Of a stretch of DNA of 64,000 nucleotides, positions 37,495 to 47,898 are shown in pieces. Made by a program: the position numbers and the translations under genes. The DNA is from Streptococcus plurextorum DSM 22810. Lineage in GTDB: Bacteria > Bacillota > Bacilli > Lactobacillales > Streptococcaceae. The first letter of the stretch is position 1. Each line of letters begins with the position of its first letter. The stretch is taken from NCBI RefSeq assembly GCF_000423745.1, contig NZ_AUIO01000001.1:1-64000 (forward strand). Reading direction: 5' to 3'. The notes beneath the pieces were generated by a model. That model was not told the origin of the DNA and ran no database searches. It worked only from the letters and a program-made list of their open reading frames with translations.

Positions 37495-38401
37495 AGTTTC
37501 TCTTTCTCTCTCTCGTAATAAATTTAACTAACATGTTAAAGGCCAAACTCATGAACAATAGCACCAATGCTAGTGACCAAAGAACATTATTTTGTACGGT
37601 CCCCATAACCGTATTACCAATACCCATGGTCAAGACAGACGTTAGAGTTGCGGCTGGTGTGGTTAAGGAAGTCGGGATAACAGCAGAGTTTCCGACCACC
37701 ATTTGGATAGCTAGGGCTTCTCCGAAGGCACGAGCCATACCAAAGATAACCGCTGTAAAAATACCTGGACGAGCAGCATTCAAGGTCACACGCCAAATGG
37801 TTTGCCAGCGTGTTGCTCCCATAGCAAGACTCGCTTCACGATAATGGCGAGGAACCGCTCGTAGCGTGTCTGTCGTCATAAAAGTCACCGTCGGTAAAAT
37901 CATAACAAAGAGAACAAAGACTCCTGATAAGATCCCAAAACCTGTGCCTCCAAAAATAGAACGGACAAAAGGAACCACCACCTGCAGACCGATAAAACCG
38001 TACACAACTGATGGAATACCTACCAAAAGTTCTACAGCAGGTTGCAAAATCTTAGCACCGTATTTAGGAGAAATTTCAGTCATAAAGACAGCTGCTCCGA
38101 TAGCAAATGGTGTCGCAACCAAAGCCGATAAGATAGTGACAATAAATGATCCTGTAATCATTGGTAGTGCCCCAAATTGCCCTTGGCTAGGGTTCCAGTT
38201 GCCATCAAATAGGAAGGTGAAGAGATTGATGCCATCCGAAAAGAATGTTGATAACCCTTTTTGTGCTACGAAAATTAAAATCATAGCAACGATAAACACA
38301 ATTAGGGCTAAACACATAAATGTGATGATTTTCCCAAATTTTTCAAGTCGTGAATTTTTAGAAGGGGATAATAATTTCTTTGCTAGTTCTTCATTTCTCA
38401 T
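37484..38401 (-). CDS. pstC: phosphate ABC transporter permease PstC
   Basis: A 305-residue permease with six membrane segments and the EAA loop (REASLAMGATRWQTIWRVTL). It pairs with PstA. The start codon lies one base after the pstS stop (TAACATG), and its ribosome binding site (GAAGGAG) is inside pstS. Confidence 0.93.
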   Translation of the reverse strand: MRNEELAKKLLSPSKNSRLEKFGKIITFMCLALIVFIVAMILIFVAQKGLSTFFSDGINLFTFLFDGNWNPSQGQFGALPMITGSFIVTILSALVATPFAIGAAVFMTEISPKYGAKILQPAVELLVGIPSVVYGFIGLQVVVPFVRSIFGGTGFGILSGVFVLFVMILPTVTFMTTDTLRAVPRHYREASLAMGATRWQTIWRVTLNAARPGIFTAVIFGMARAFGEALAIQMVVGNSAVIPTSLTTPAATLTSVLTMGIGNTVMGTVQNNVLWSLALVLLFMSLAFNMLVKFITRERKRNYAR

Positions 38402-38402
38402 G

Positions 38403-39281
38403 TTATTGCTCCTTCTCAGTCACTACACCATCTGCTGATTTAACAACTTTCATGTCATTAATTGAGATATATCCCATACTTTCGACAATACCTTTTTGGA
38501 CCTCATCAGTCATCATGTAGTCCAAAAATTCTTTGGTCAATTCTGTTGGTTCGCCTTTGGTATACATGTGCTCGTATGACCAAATTGGCCAGTTATTGGA
38601 CGCTACATTTTCAGCATTGGCTTCAAACCCGTTAAGCTTCATCTTAGCAACCGAATCATCCACATAAGCGAAAGCTAAATAGGAAATCGCTCCTGGAGTC
38701 TGAGAGATGATAGATTTGATTGCTCCATTTGAATCTTGTTCTTGACCACGCTTAGCCTCTTGACCATCCATGATCACATTATCAAAGGTAGCTCGTGAAC
38801 CTGATGAAGCGGCACGATTGATGACAGCAATGTCAAGATCACTTCCACCAACTTCTTTCCAATTGGTGATTTTACCTGAGAAAATATCTCGTAATTGTTC
38901 TGTGGTTAAATTATCAACCGTAACTTCTTTATTAACAATCACCGCAAGCCCTGCAACAGCCACCTGATGATCAACCAATGCTGAGGCATCAATACCATCT
39001 TTTTCTTCAGCAAATACGTCTGAGTTTCCAATTTGAACAGCGCCAGACTGTACTTGAGATAAGCCAGTCCCCGAACCTCCTCCTTGAACGTTGACAGACT
39101 TACCAATATTAGTTGAACCAAATTCGTCTGCTGCAGCCTCAACAAGTGGCTGAAGTGCCGTTGATCCTACCGCAGTAATGGATTCACCACGATCAATCCA
39201 ACTAGCGCATGCTGATAAAGTAAGACTCGCAAGCCCGATAATGGCAAGAGCTTGCCATCTAGATGTTTTCCTTGTTTTCAT
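38403..39281 (-). CDS. pstS: phosphate-binding lipoprotein PstS
   Basis: A 292-residue substrate-binding protein. A lipoprotein signal peptide ends in the lipobox LSAC (Cys25). Phosphate-binding motifs include [19 protein letters not shown] and the later ASSGSRATF stretch. The start is ATG 39279-39281 ([12 protein letters not shown]) behind AAAGGA; 16 upstream codons are not supported. It is the first gene of the operon. Confidence 0.94.
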   Translation of the reverse strand: MKTRKTSRWQALAIIGLASLTLSACASWIDRGESITAVGSTALQPLVEAAADEFGSTNIGKSVNVQGGGSGTGLSQVQSGAVQIGNSDVFAEEKDGIDASALVDHQVAVAGLAVIVNKEVTVDNLTTEQLRDIFSGKITNWKEVGGSDLDIAVINRAASSGSRATFDNVIMDGQEAKRGQEQDSNGAIKSIISQTPGAISYLAFAYVDDSVAKMKLNGFEANAENVASNNWPIWSYEHMYTKGEPTELTKEFLDYMMTDEVQKGIVESMGYISINDMKVVKSADGVVTEKEQ

Positions 39282-39334
39282 TGCTTTTCCTTTTATATTT
39301 AAAAAGTAAGTGCGGAGCAAAAACTCCACTTTCC

Positions 39335-39343
39335 ATCATAACA
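39335..39343 (-). promoter_or_regulatory. candidate pstS promoter (extended -10)
   Basis: On the minus strand TGTTATGAT with no clear -35, as expected for a promoter that needs an activator under phosphate shortage. A short hairpin lies between it and the ribosome binding site. Confidence 0.35.
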
Positions 39344-39394
39344 CATGGCAGGTGCTATCTGACCATCTATGACGGAATTTGTATTCCATAACAC

Positions 39395-40702
39395 TTAGGG
39401 AGTAAATCGTAAGCCTTTTGGAAAGTAATTTTTAACCGTGTGACCAACAACTTTAGCAAAACCAATACCATTGCCTTTTATTAAGAGTTGATACCAGCCA
39501 TTAGGCATACTTTGAGAGAGGTTAATGGGATTTCCAGAAACATATTTTTCAAACTGTTCTATATCAATTTCTAAAATCTGTACTACATCATCAGGAGATA
39601 GAGCCAACCCTAGTGCAAAAGATGGTTCAAATCGGTTCTTTTTAAAAGTTCCAAGATGCAAACCATTCCTAGCAATTCTTAGCTTTCTTAAGTCTGGAAG
39701 ACCATCAGGTAGAAGGTAAAGATTATCGCCAAAGGTTTGTAAACATCCTGATAAGATCACTTTGAGATGTTTTTTAGCAAAGTCATTCCAAAGTTTTTCT
39801 TGTTCCTTATTAAGGTTGGTTTTTGGTGACTTAACCTTTGTCACAATTGGCTGACGCCTATCCCTCAAATGAGCCACAAACTGTCCCTCACCTTTGAAAC
39901 GATGGGGATACATGCGCGCTGTCTCAGGCAAGTCAATCCCAGATACCATACCATTGATTTTTGGAATAGCAATGAGCTCCAAATCATATTCTGTTAGTAG
40001 CCATCTCACAACTGCTTCATTTTCCTCTGGTGCCCAAGTACAGGTCGAATAAACCAATCGACCACCCGGAGATAGCATTTTCATAGCATCTCTCAAAATA
40101 GACTTCTGCAAATCCGCACATTCTTCCGGATAATCTTCATGCCAGTACTGGGTAGCTTCATGATCCTTACGGAACATCCCTTCTCCAGAACAAGGACCAT
40201 CAAAAACAATCAGATCAAAATAATCTGGAAAAGTCTCGGCCATCCTTTCAGCAGATTCATTGGTAACAATCACATTTCTAGCACCGAATCTCTCGATATT
40301 TTCGACCAATATTTTGCTACGTTTGGCTGAAATTTCATTTGAAACCAATAGGCCTGTGTTTTGCAAATAGCTTAGCAAATGCGTTGATTTCCCTCCAGGT
40401 GCTGCGGCTAAATCAAGCACTTTCATACCTTTTTCTGGTGCCGCGATTTGCCCAACCATCTGAGCTGCTGGTTCTTGAGAATAGACCAAACCTGAAACAT
40501 GCTCTGCAGACTTCCCTGAAACTTTTCCGTAATAGCCCCACGGGGTATCAGGGATAGCCTTAGAAAAATGTTGCTGGGAACTTTTCAGTGGGTTGATACG
40601 AAAAGCTGGCTCTGGATTTGCTTTAAAAGTTTCTAAAAAAGCAGCCGCTTCATCCCCAAGGATTTGCTGGTATTTTTCAATAAATTTTTCAGGTAAATAC
40701 AT
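39395..40702 (-). CDS. RsmF-like 16S rRNA m5C methyltransferase (NOL1/NOP2/Sun family)
   Basis: A 435-residue RNA methyltransferase. The SAM site is DLAAAPGGKSTHLL (about 107-120), the catalytic loops are FDGPCSGEGMFRKD and YSTCTWAPEENE with the nucleophile Cys, and a C-terminal RNA-binding (PUA-like) part follows, as in RsmF/YebU. The rRNA target base cannot be read from the sequence. The ATG follows a TATAAT by 6 bases without a ribosome binding site, so its mRNA may be leaderless. Confidence 0.88.
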   Translation of the reverse strand: MYLPEKFIEKYQQILGDEAAAFLETFKANPEPAFRINPLKSSQQHFSKAIPDTPWGYYGKVSGKSAEHVSGLVYSQEPAAQMVGQIAAPEKGMKVLDLAAAPGGKSTHLLSYLQNTGLLVSNEISAKRSKILVENIERFGARNVIVTNESAERMAETFPDYFDLIVFDGPCSGEGMFRKDHEATQYWHEDYPEECADLQKSILRDAMKMLSPGGRLVYSTCTWAPEENEAVVRWLLTEYDLELIAIPKINGMVSGIDLPETARMYPHRFKGEGQFVAHLRDRRQPIVTKVKSPKTNLNKEQEKLWNDFAKKHLKVILSGCLQTFGDNLYLLPDGLPDLRKLRIARNGLHLGTFKKNRFEPSFALGLALSPDDVVQILEIDIEQFEKYVSGNPINLSQSMPNGWYQLLIKGNGIGFAKVVGHTVKNYFPKGLRFTP

Positions 40703-40708
40703 AATTCC

Positions 40709-40737
40709 ATTATACTAGAATCCTGACGGTTAGGCAA
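40709..40737 (-). promoter_or_regulatory. promoter of the RsmF-like gene
   Basis: On the minus strand: -35 TTGCCT (40732-40737), spacer 17, -10 TATAAT (40709-40714); only 6 bases separate the -10 from the ATG. Confidence 0.65.
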
Positions 40738-40785
40738 AAAGAAACGCTATTCTGCTGATTTTACTACGTCTATTCTCTATTCTTT

Positions 40786-40825
40786 TCACAAAAATAGAAG
40801 CTGGTTTGATACCAACTTCTATTTT
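40786..40825 (-). terminator. metalloprotease terminator
   Basis: On the minus strand a 15-bp stem (one T-G pair) that begins 4 bases after the stop and is followed by TTTTTG. Confidence 0.8.
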
Positions 40826-40829
40826 ATGA

Positions 40830-43800
40830 TTATGAAGCTTCGAAAATCGATTCTCTGAAGTCATCGGTAGCATTCATCATCGCTTGATAAACCTTGACTT
40901 TCAGAGCATGAACGCGACTAAGGTTGACGTTATTGGTTGAGTAGTAGATGCGACCGTTAGTATCGGCTTCCATCGCTTCTCTCATCAAGTCTTGCAATTG
41001 TGCGTAGCTTGATACGGTCACTTCCTTAGTTGAATCTGGAACCCCCATTTCATATTGCATTGTAAATGGTTTCAGTTTTCCAGCTTCTGCTTGTGCAACA
41101 CGCTCAGCAAACATGGCTTTCTTGAAGTCTTCCCATGTCTTGTATTGACCTTGGAACACTTGGTCTAATACATGCTTATCTGTCACCAAGCCAACCGTCG
41201 TCTTACTCCATGTATCATAGATTGTAGAACCTTGACTGATAGCGTAGTCAGACAATTGAGCAGATGCATATGGCACAAAGCCTTCAGAGTATCCTTTTGC
41301 AGCGATTAACTCATAGGCCATGCGTCGGAACATCACATCTCCTGGCGCTCCATTAGCATTTGAAAGTGCTGAGTAAATTGGAGAGAACATCGGAACGCTG
41401 ACATAGCTATTACGCGCCCACTCTTTGCTCGTTTGGTTAACGCCAAAGAACTGACGATGGGTAATGATGCTCTGGTCAATCAAATCATTGAAATCTTTCA
41501 ATTGAGCCACTTCATCATCCGTTAATGCTCTCGCTTTATTTCCAGCATGTGTATCTACATTGTTCGTTTTAATGTAGTAGTTTTCAATTTTCTTGAGCCA
41601 ATCTTTCTTCAAAGCGTCTGGTTTCTCAAGGATAGCCATACCTTCAAGGTAATCAAGCAGGTAAAGCACATCGAATTGATGGTGGAAGTAATCATTGAGA
41701 TCTTGTTCGCTGTTGTAACGGTTAACAGGATCTCCGGCATGAACACGAGTACTTGAATCACTTTCAAAAATCGCATTGAAACCAAGATTAAGTTCATTTG
41801 GATTAAAGACATTTTGCAAGAGACCTTGCGCATAGAGCTCCATTCCTAATCCATTTCGACGACCATTGCCTAGAAGGTAGATGCTACCGTCCTGATTGTG
41901 AACCATTTCGTGGGTATAGATGGCTGTTCCATAGTCACTTAACATCTCATAGTGGACATAGTAGGTCTCGTTACCATCCGCATAGGCCGTTTTGACACCT
42001 TTATCATTGTACCATTTATTAATTGGACCAAAGAAGTCTTGAATGGCATCAATATTAGATGTCAAATCACGATAGGCTCTTTGACCATCTGAGCCGTACA
42101 TCAAGAAGCTATCTGTATTAAGAACCGACCTAAAGAGCTTATCTTTACTTTCATCGTCTACAATCTTATACCAGAAATCCGCATTGTCGCGTTGACGTTC
42201 AGCGGCTAGCTCAATTCGTTGACGCATCTGATCGCGTTGCGCTGGATCAGAATAATCCGTTTGGTACTTCTCATAAGCACCGATGGCAACGGTATTCATA
42301 TTAGTGATGACGTAAATATTTTCTTGAGGAAGGGTCAATAATGGTAAGAGCATGTGATTGTACTTCCAAGTTGGTCCTGTGACTGTATCATTAACAATCT
42401 TGTCATAAGCGCCAACGGAATACTTGCTATAGGTATCAGCAGCTTCTTGCTTAGCAGCCACTTCAGGAATCAGAGACTTGCTCTCAACAACATAAGCTTT
42501 AGTTGTCTCTTTGAACCACTCATTGTTGGTCTTCGTCGGTAGGAAGCGTTCACGATACGCCTCTACTAATTTAAAGACAGATTCTTGTCGATTTTGTTTC
42601 GCTAGGGTTGTTGCGTAGGTCTTGACATTGTTGTAAGGACGAATCGCTTCATACCCTGCATTACCAATCGCTAGAATAGCTTCTAGAGCTGAAGCTGACT
42701 CATTTCCAAAGAAGTCTCCCTCAAAGATCGTCAAATCGGTTGTATTCAAATCACCATAGTTGATGTCATACCAGCGAGTTAGATAAGTAAGACCTAAGAT
42801 AAAGGCTTCTTTGTTAGCTGTAATGCGTTCTTTAATATAGGCTTCAGAAGCAGCGCCCTGTCCGTTTAGACTTGAAACCAATACCTTACGAACATAAGCT
42901 GCTAAGTTGTTTTGAACATTTGCAAAACTATCTCCAAAGTAGAAGTCATCAGCAGTTCCTTTCTGACGATTAGCATCCAGAGTAGTTGGGAAGTTGACTA
43001 ATGCCTTAACTTCTGGAGAATCAAGAGTAACTGCTGCAAGCGTCGCAACAAGATCGTTAACCAGTGTCTCACGTTTTCCAAGGAATGATTCTGGTGTGTA
43101 AATCAAATCTGTGCCATCTATGGTATACTCAACAACGTAATTATTCTTGAAGTCTTCTAGGTAAGAAACGGTTTTGTACTCTACGCTTCCATCTTCATAG
43201 TGGAGCATGATTTTATTGATGTTAGCTTTTTCCGCAAAGGCATCCGCAACCACTAAGTTATCTTTCATGGCAATGACATCAACCAAACGAACCTTATTGA
43301 GCTTATCATCAACGGCAACCTTATTTCCATAGTAAACCAGTAATTCTTTATTATAGAAAGGAAGGATTTTCTCCATGTTGTTGTAAGCTGTTGCATGCGA
43401 AGCTTTCGCATTCGCTAAGGAGAGGTAATCAACAGAGTAGTTGTTTAAATTAATTGGTGTTGAGTCCTCTAAGGTAGTTGTGATGTTCATGGCAGCAAGT
43501 TTTGCTTGCGCTTCTGCTTCAGATATGGTTTGGACATTTGGATGCGTATCTGAAGATGTTGAGAAGGCGTTGGCAACTCTTGTGTTTGCTCCAAAGAAGT
43601 TACCGATAATACTTGTTGGACCAGTCATATCGCTAACAACATTATTGACATTGCCTACGTTACCACCACCTGTGTAAGCGTCCTGGTTAGTACCAGCAAT
43701 TCCTCCGATAAAGCCACCCGTATCTGTCGTAACAATCGAACCCGTTGCATAGGAATTTTGAATCGTTGCGCCTGGAACTTCTTGTTGGACCATCATACGA

Positions 43801-46800
43801 CCAGCGATACCACCAGCAAATTGGTTGGTTGCGCCAGGCAAGATAAGGGTTGCATCTACTTTGGCTTGTACAACCGGACTTAGAATGCTGTCACCAACAA
43901 TTCCTCCAATGCGTGTTGTCCCTGTGCCATAGGATTCAATTGTTCCTGTGAAGGAAACATTTTTAAAGGTCGTGTAGTAAGCTGTGTGGACAAATCCAGC
44001 AACATCTTGAGGGCCTTTAATAGTTGCTTCAATGGACACATCTGTAATTTTAGAACCATTCGTAATATGAGCAATCGTTCCCAGTTTGTATTGAATCGAG
44101 GTACTTAAATTAGCATTCTTGATGTCAAGATTCGAAATGGTACCGTTGTTAAAGTTCAAGAAGAGGGGAGCTTTTAGATTATGAATGGCAAAATTATAAC
44201 CATCGTTGGCTCCTGTCAAGGTACCACTAAAGTTACCAACATAGGAAGCAACATCGCCTACAACCACTTCGTCAGCATAAAGATCTGCCCCCAGCTTAAA
44301 GGTACCGCTAGGATTTGCCTTCATGGCAGCAACCAATTCTTTAAATGAGGTGTAGGTATTCGCATCTGATGCCATTTTAGGGATGTAGAATTCACGGTTA
44401 GCAACATACTGTGAATTTTTATCTTCCACTAGCTCATCAATCGCAGCAAGTACTTTGTAAGCAGCTTTGCCATCTTTGGTCGTTTCTTCGATGCGCGTCA
44501 CAGGAAGATAGACATCTTTAAAGCGATCAGAACTTACCTTAATGAAAAGATCATCTGTTCCTGTTGGCAAAGCATCAAGGAATTGACTTCCTACATAAGT
44601 ACCATCCTTACGACGATAGATAGTCACCGCATCAATGTCCTTAACTTCAATCTTCTTGTAAAGCAAATCAAAGTCACGTTTGCTTTCAATAATCGATTCC
44701 TGCTCAGAGACACGTTGCTGACCAGCAATGGTATAGGTGATTCGAGTTTTAACGGTGTAATTTTTATAATAATCCAAGTTTGTCAGAGTTAACTGCCCAT
44801 TGGCATCTGGAATAGCCTGCTCTTGAACAAGATTTCCAGATTCATCATAAAGCAGAGCTGCTGCGCTGATAAAGTTTGTTGTCGGATCGGTCAGTTCATA
44901 GGTCAGGGTCGCTGACTTCGCATCTACCGCTTCTATCAAATCTGTAATCACAACGGTCGGTACTTCTTCAACCTTAGTTCCACGAGCTATTTGGCGATTA
45001 ATAACAGGTTTAGTGATGTCTTCTGTGATAGTAGGATTAGCTTGACGCACACCATTAATCACTTGATAGGTTGTTGTGATTGTCTTTTCACCATCTACAC
45101 CTTGAACCAGTTCCTTTTCTTGACCAACTGGTAGGGTCGGATCATCGACATAAACGGTTTCAAAAGCAATTGCTACTTTCGTGAAATCAGATTCGCTTGT
45201 GATCACATCAGGTTTTTTAGTGCCGATTCTTGTGATTTTAGGAGTCGGTGCTGTCGTTACCATATCAGAAACCGTTTCTGATTTAAGTAGCACGCCATCA
45301 GCATAGTAGTTCTGAGTAACAATAGTACGAACCCCATCCTGTCCAGGTTGATCAACGGTTTGACTGCCCTCAGCTAAAGTATCGTCATAAACGATTTGAT
45401 CTTCAAATGGGACAGACTCTGTACGACTGGTGGTTTCTTCTGTAAGTGCTAGCGCTGGAACTTCATGGCTTGGTGCTGTTGCTGGCACTTCTGTGATTGG
45501 TTTGGTACCAACATAAACCACCTCTGGACTTGCAGCTGTTAAAATGGTTTCTGATACCACTTCTGATTTGACCAACTGCCCATCAACATAAGTATTTTTT
45601 GTATCAATCTGTTTTTGACCAGCTTGGCCTGTTTGAGACACCTGACGCGTTCCTTCTGGAAGGGTATCAAGATAAACTTCTTGAACCTCAAAAGGAATCG
45701 ACTCCGTGTGACTTGTAGTTTCCTCAGTAATCGTCGCAGCTGGAACTTCATGACTTGGTGCTGTTGCTGGTACTTCTGTGATTGGTTTGACACCAAGATA
45801 AATAATTTCAGGGATTGGCGCTGTCATAACCACTTCAGAAAGCACCTCTGAACTTGCCAACTTCCCGTCAACATAAATATTTTTAGTCTCTATACGTTTC
45901 TGACCAGCTTGACCTGTTTGGCCGACTTGTCGCGTTCCTTCTGTCAAAGTTTCTGAGTAGACCACTTGCGTTTCAAAAGGTATCGACTCAGTTGAAGTCA
46001 CGATGTCTTCTGAAACAACTGGTGTTGGAACCACAATCTTCTGAGGTCCAACCTCAATGATTTTAGGAAGAGAAGCTTTGGTAATCGTAGAAGAGATGAT
46101 TTCCTCTTTTACAATCTGGCCGTTAACTAACGTCTGTTTAACTTCAAGCGTTTTTTCTCCATCTTGGCCTTCTTGGACAAGACGACTAGTGCCCGCTGGT
46201 AAATCTGGATTTTCAACAGTTTGAACTTCAAAAGGGAGAGCCTCTGTCTTGGTAACAACTTGTTCTGTCAGATTTGCTATAGGCTGTGAAGTCTCCTCTG
46301 ATTTAATGGCTTCTTGCTCTTGACCAGCAATATTCCTGCCATCCTTTAAATAACCAACATAGACATAGCCTTCGATATCCCCAGGAGCTGGTAGGGCCTC
46401 GCCTGGGTTAGCTTCAATGGCATGATTAAACTGCGCTAGGATGTGACTGGTTAAGGCACTCGCATTTGGAGCAAATAAAGTCGCACCAGTGGCTGTCAAA
46501 ATGAAGACACCTGCTAATTCCTTTTTCCCTTTTTTCCCAACTTTAACAGCTAAGACAAGCAGCCCTAAGCCAGCTAAAGCTAAAAAACTATTTTCAAGGT
46601 AACCTGTTTTTGGCAGAGCTGGTTGTGCCGTATCAACAGGCTTATAAACCAAATAATAATTCGCATCTGTTGCTTCAGCAAGATTTGGCAATTCATGAAT
46701 CACCTGCTCTTTTTCAGCATCTGTCAACTCTTGCTCTGTCACATACTTATACTGAATCGTTTGCGCCTTAGCTTGGGGAGCGCTGGCTATGGCAAATCCC

Positions 46801-46904
46801 AAGAAGAGACTGGCTACTGTAACAGAAACAAGTCCTACTGATAGCTTACGAAAAGCAAATTTTTCCTGCTTTTCTCCAAATTTTTTAGTCATAAAAATGG
46901 TCAC
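40830..46904 (-). CDS. cell-wall zinc metalloprotease, IgA1 protease/Zmp family (M26)
   Basis: A 2,024-residue surface protease. In order: YSIRK-type signal peptide (FAFRKLSVGLVSV, 16-28), an LPKTG sorting motif unusually near the N-terminus (97-101) followed by two hydrophobic segments (105-150), five G5 domains (about 219-643), a GLUG-like beta-rich region (about 900-1150), and the M26 catalytic part with His1665-Glu1666-x-x-His1669 and Glu1689. N-terminal LPXTG placement is a hallmark of streptococcal IgA1 protease/Zmp proteins. The start is GTG 46904 (AAGGAG 4 bases away) or ATG 46892. The host substrate cannot be read from sequence; IgA1 is only one possibility. Confidence 0.9.
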   Translation of the reverse strand: MTIFMTKKFGEKQEKFAFRKLSVGLVSVTVASLFLGFAIASAPQAKAQTIQYKYVTEQELTDAEKEQVIHELPNLAEATDANYYLVYKPVDTAQPALPKTGYLENSFLALAGLGLLVLAVKVGKKGKKELAGVFILTATGATLFAPNASALTSHILAQFNHAIEANPGEALPAPGDIEGYVYVGYLKDGRNIAGQEQEAIKSEETSQPIANLTEQVVTKTEALPFEVQTVENPDLPAGTSRLVQEGQDGEKTLEVKQTLVNGQIVKEEIISSTITKASLPKIIEVGPQKIVVPTPVVSEDIVTSTESIPFETQVVYSETLTEGTRQVGQTGQAGQKRIETKNIYVDGKLASSEVLSEVVMTAPIPEIIYLGVKPITEVPATAPSHEVPAATITEETTSHTESIPFEVQEVYLDTLPEGTRQVSQTGQAGQKQIDTKNTYVDGQLVKSEVVSETILTAASPEVVYVGTKPITEVPATAPSHEVPALALTEETTSRTESVPFEDQIVYDDTLAEGSQTVDQPGQDGVRTIVTQNYYADGVLLKSETVSDMVTTAPTPKITRIGTKKPDVITSESDFTKVAIAFETVYVDDPTLPVGQEKELVQGVDGEKTITTTYQVINGVRQANPTITEDITKPVINRQIARGTKVEEVPTVVITDLIEAVDAKSATLTYELTDPTTNFISAAALLYDESGNLVQEQAIPDANGQLTLTNLDYYKNYTVKTRITYTIAGQQRVSEQESIIESKRDFDLLYKKIEVKDIDAVTIYRRKDGTYVGSQFLDALPTGTDDLFIKVSSDRFKDVYLPVTRIEETTKDGKAAYKVLAAIDELVEDKNSQYVANREFYIPKMASDANTYTSFKELVAAMKANPSGTFKLGADLYADEVVVGDVASYVGNFSGTLTGANDGYNFAIHNLKAPLFLNFNNGTISNLDIKNANLSTSIQYKLGTIAHITNGSKITDVSIEATIKGPQDVAGFVHTAYYTTFKNVSFTGTIESYGTGTTRIGGIVGDSILSPVVQAKVDATLILPGATNQFAGGIAGRMMVQQEVPGATIQNSYATGSIVTTDTGGFIGGIAGTNQDAYTGGGNVGNVNNVVSDMTGPTSIIGNFFGANTRVANAFSTSSDTHPNVQTISEAEAQAKLAAMNITTTLEDSTPINLNNYSVDYLSLANAKASHATAYNNMEKILPFYNKELLVYYGNKVAVDDKLNKVRLVDVIAMKDNLVVADAFAEKANINKIMLHYEDGSVEYKTVSYLEDFKNNYVVEYTIDGTDLIYTPESFLGKRETLVNDLVATLAAVTLDSPEVKALVNFPTTLDANRQKGTADDFYFGDSFANVQNNLAAYVRKVLVSSLNGQGAASEAYIKERITANKEAFILGLTYLTRWYDINYGDLNTTDLTIFEGDFFGNESASALEAILAIGNAGYEAIRPYNNVKTYATTLAKQNRQESVFKLVEAYRERFLPTKTNNEWFKETTKAYVVESKSLIPEVAAKQEAADTYSKYSVGAYDKIVNDTVTGPTWKYNHMLLPLLTLPQENIYVITNMNTVAIGAYEKYQTDYSDPAQRDQMRQRIELAAERQRDNADFWYKIVDDESKDKLFRSVLNTDSFLMYGSDGQRAYRDLTSNIDAIQDFFGPINKWYNDKGVKTAYADGNETYYVHYEMLSDYGTAIYTHEMVHNQDGSIYLLGNGRRNGLGMELYAQGLLQNVFNPNELNLGFNAIFESDSSTRVHAGDPVNRYNSEQDLNDYFHHQFDVLYLLDYLEGMAILEKPDALKKDWLKKIENYYIKTNNVDTHAGNKARALTDDEVAQLKDFNDLIDQSIITHRQFFGVNQTSKEWARNSYVSVPMFSPIYSALSNANGAPGDVMFRRMAYELIAAKGYSEGFVPYASAQLSDYAISQGSTIYDTWSKTTVGLVTDKHVLDQVFQGQYKTWEDFKKAMFAERVAQAEAGKLKPFTMQYEMGVPDSTKEVTVSSYAQLQDLMREAMEADTNGRIYYSTNNVNLSRVHALKVKVYQAMMNATDDFRESIFEAS
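44976..46250 (-). repeat. five tandem G5 domain repeats
   Basis: Residues about 219-286, 305-372, 401-467, 495-562 and 576-643 of the metalloprotease. Repeats two and three are the most similar, and the spacer TEVPATAPSHEVPA occurs twice, 95 residues apart, pointing to a recent 285-bp internal duplication. G5 domains are thought to bind N-acetylglucosamine or zinc. Confidence 0.8.
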
Positions 46905-46928
46905 TAAACTCCTTAAGTAATACTATCT

Positions 46929-46957
46929 ATTATATCTTATTACACTAAATTGTACAA
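46929..46957 (-). promoter_or_regulatory. metalloprotease promoter
   Basis: On the minus strand: -35 TTGTAC (46952-46957), spacer 17, -10 TATAAT (46929-46934), shortly before the AAGGAG site. Confidence 0.7.
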
Positions 46958-46995
46958 TAAATTAGATTGATTTGGTTGAAATATCTGATGATAGC

Positions 46996-47021
46996 AAAAA
47001 ATGCCCTCAAGGAGCATTTTT
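46996..47021 (-). terminator. terminator downstream of the inositol-monophosphatase-like gene
   Basis: On the minus strand AAAAATGC...GCATTTTTT, 8-bp stem with a T-run, 112 bases after the gene. Nothing else is seen in 47022-47133. Confidence 0.65.
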
Positions 47022-47133
47022 AAGCACGTAGACAATTCTTATTTTGGGCTTAAATAAGTTGAAAATCTCTACTAAATGACTTAAAAAATTTTACGAGCAA
47101 AAGCGAATCTCATCAGATACTTCTCATCATAAG

Positions 47134-47898
47134 TTAGCGATTTAACAGACTCTCTTGAAAGTAATGGCTATGACGTTTTGGAAGAAACATCACTTGTTGG
47201 CGACTAGAAAAATCAGGAACCTCTCCCTCTATGGTCAACAAGCTATAACCAAGAGACTCTCCCATAATCATAGCCGCTGCGTAATCCCAAGGATAGAGGG
47301 AGGAAAAATACCCCCATAATTGGTTCTTGAGCACTTTTGCCATACTAAGTCCTGCGCAGCCATAATTTCGAACCCCCAAGGCTGTTTTGAGCCTGTCAGC
47401 TATCCCGTGCTCGTTCTGCAAGAGCATGCCTGTATTACAAGCCACTAAAGACTGCGATAACAGACGACCGTCAAATGCTTTTAGTAATGCCTCATTGCAT
47501 GTGACTGGAAACGCTCCTCCTCCTGCATAAAGCTTATCCCCTATGACATCATAGATGATTCCAAAACGGCCAACGCCTTCCTCAAAATAAGCAAGCATGA
47601 TTGCAAAATCTGATTTTTGTGTCACAAAATTTAATGTCCCATCAATGGGATCAATGACCCATACGCTTCCTTGCAACAAAGAGCTCTTTAAATTTTCCTC
47701 TTCTGCCAAGAAAGCATCTTGTGGGTATCGTTTCTGAATCTCACTGACCAAATAGGCTTGAATCTGCTTATCTGCTGAGGTTACCAAATCATCTGGTGAT
47801 GATTTTTCAGCCACCTCAATGCTTTCCGATAGTTGCTCCAAAACAAGATCCCCAGCTTTTTTGACCAATATTTTAGCGAAAGAAAATCTATTTTCCAA
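47134..47898 (-). CDS. inositol monophosphatase family protein
   Basis: A 254-residue Mg2+-dependent phosphatase. Metal-binding motifs are [20 protein letters not shown] and [14 protein letters not shown]. The natural substrate in streptococci is uncertain (inositol phosphate, PAP or another sugar phosphate). It overlaps the UPF0223 gene by 11 bases and probably forms an operon spx-UPF0223-phosphatase. Confidence 0.88.
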   Translation of the reverse strand: MENRFSFAKILVKKAGDLVLEQLSESIEVAEKSSPDDLVTSADKQIQAYLVSEIQKRYPQDAFLAEEENLKSSLLQGSVWVIDPIDGTLNFVTQKSDFAIMLAYFEEGVGRFGIIYDVIGDKLYAGGGAFPVTCNEALLKAFDGRLLSQSLVACNTGMLLQNEHGIADRLKTALGVRNYGCAGLSMAKVLKNQLWGYFSSLYPWDYAAAMIMGESLGYSLLTIEGEVPDFSSRQQVMFLPKRHSHYFQESLLNR

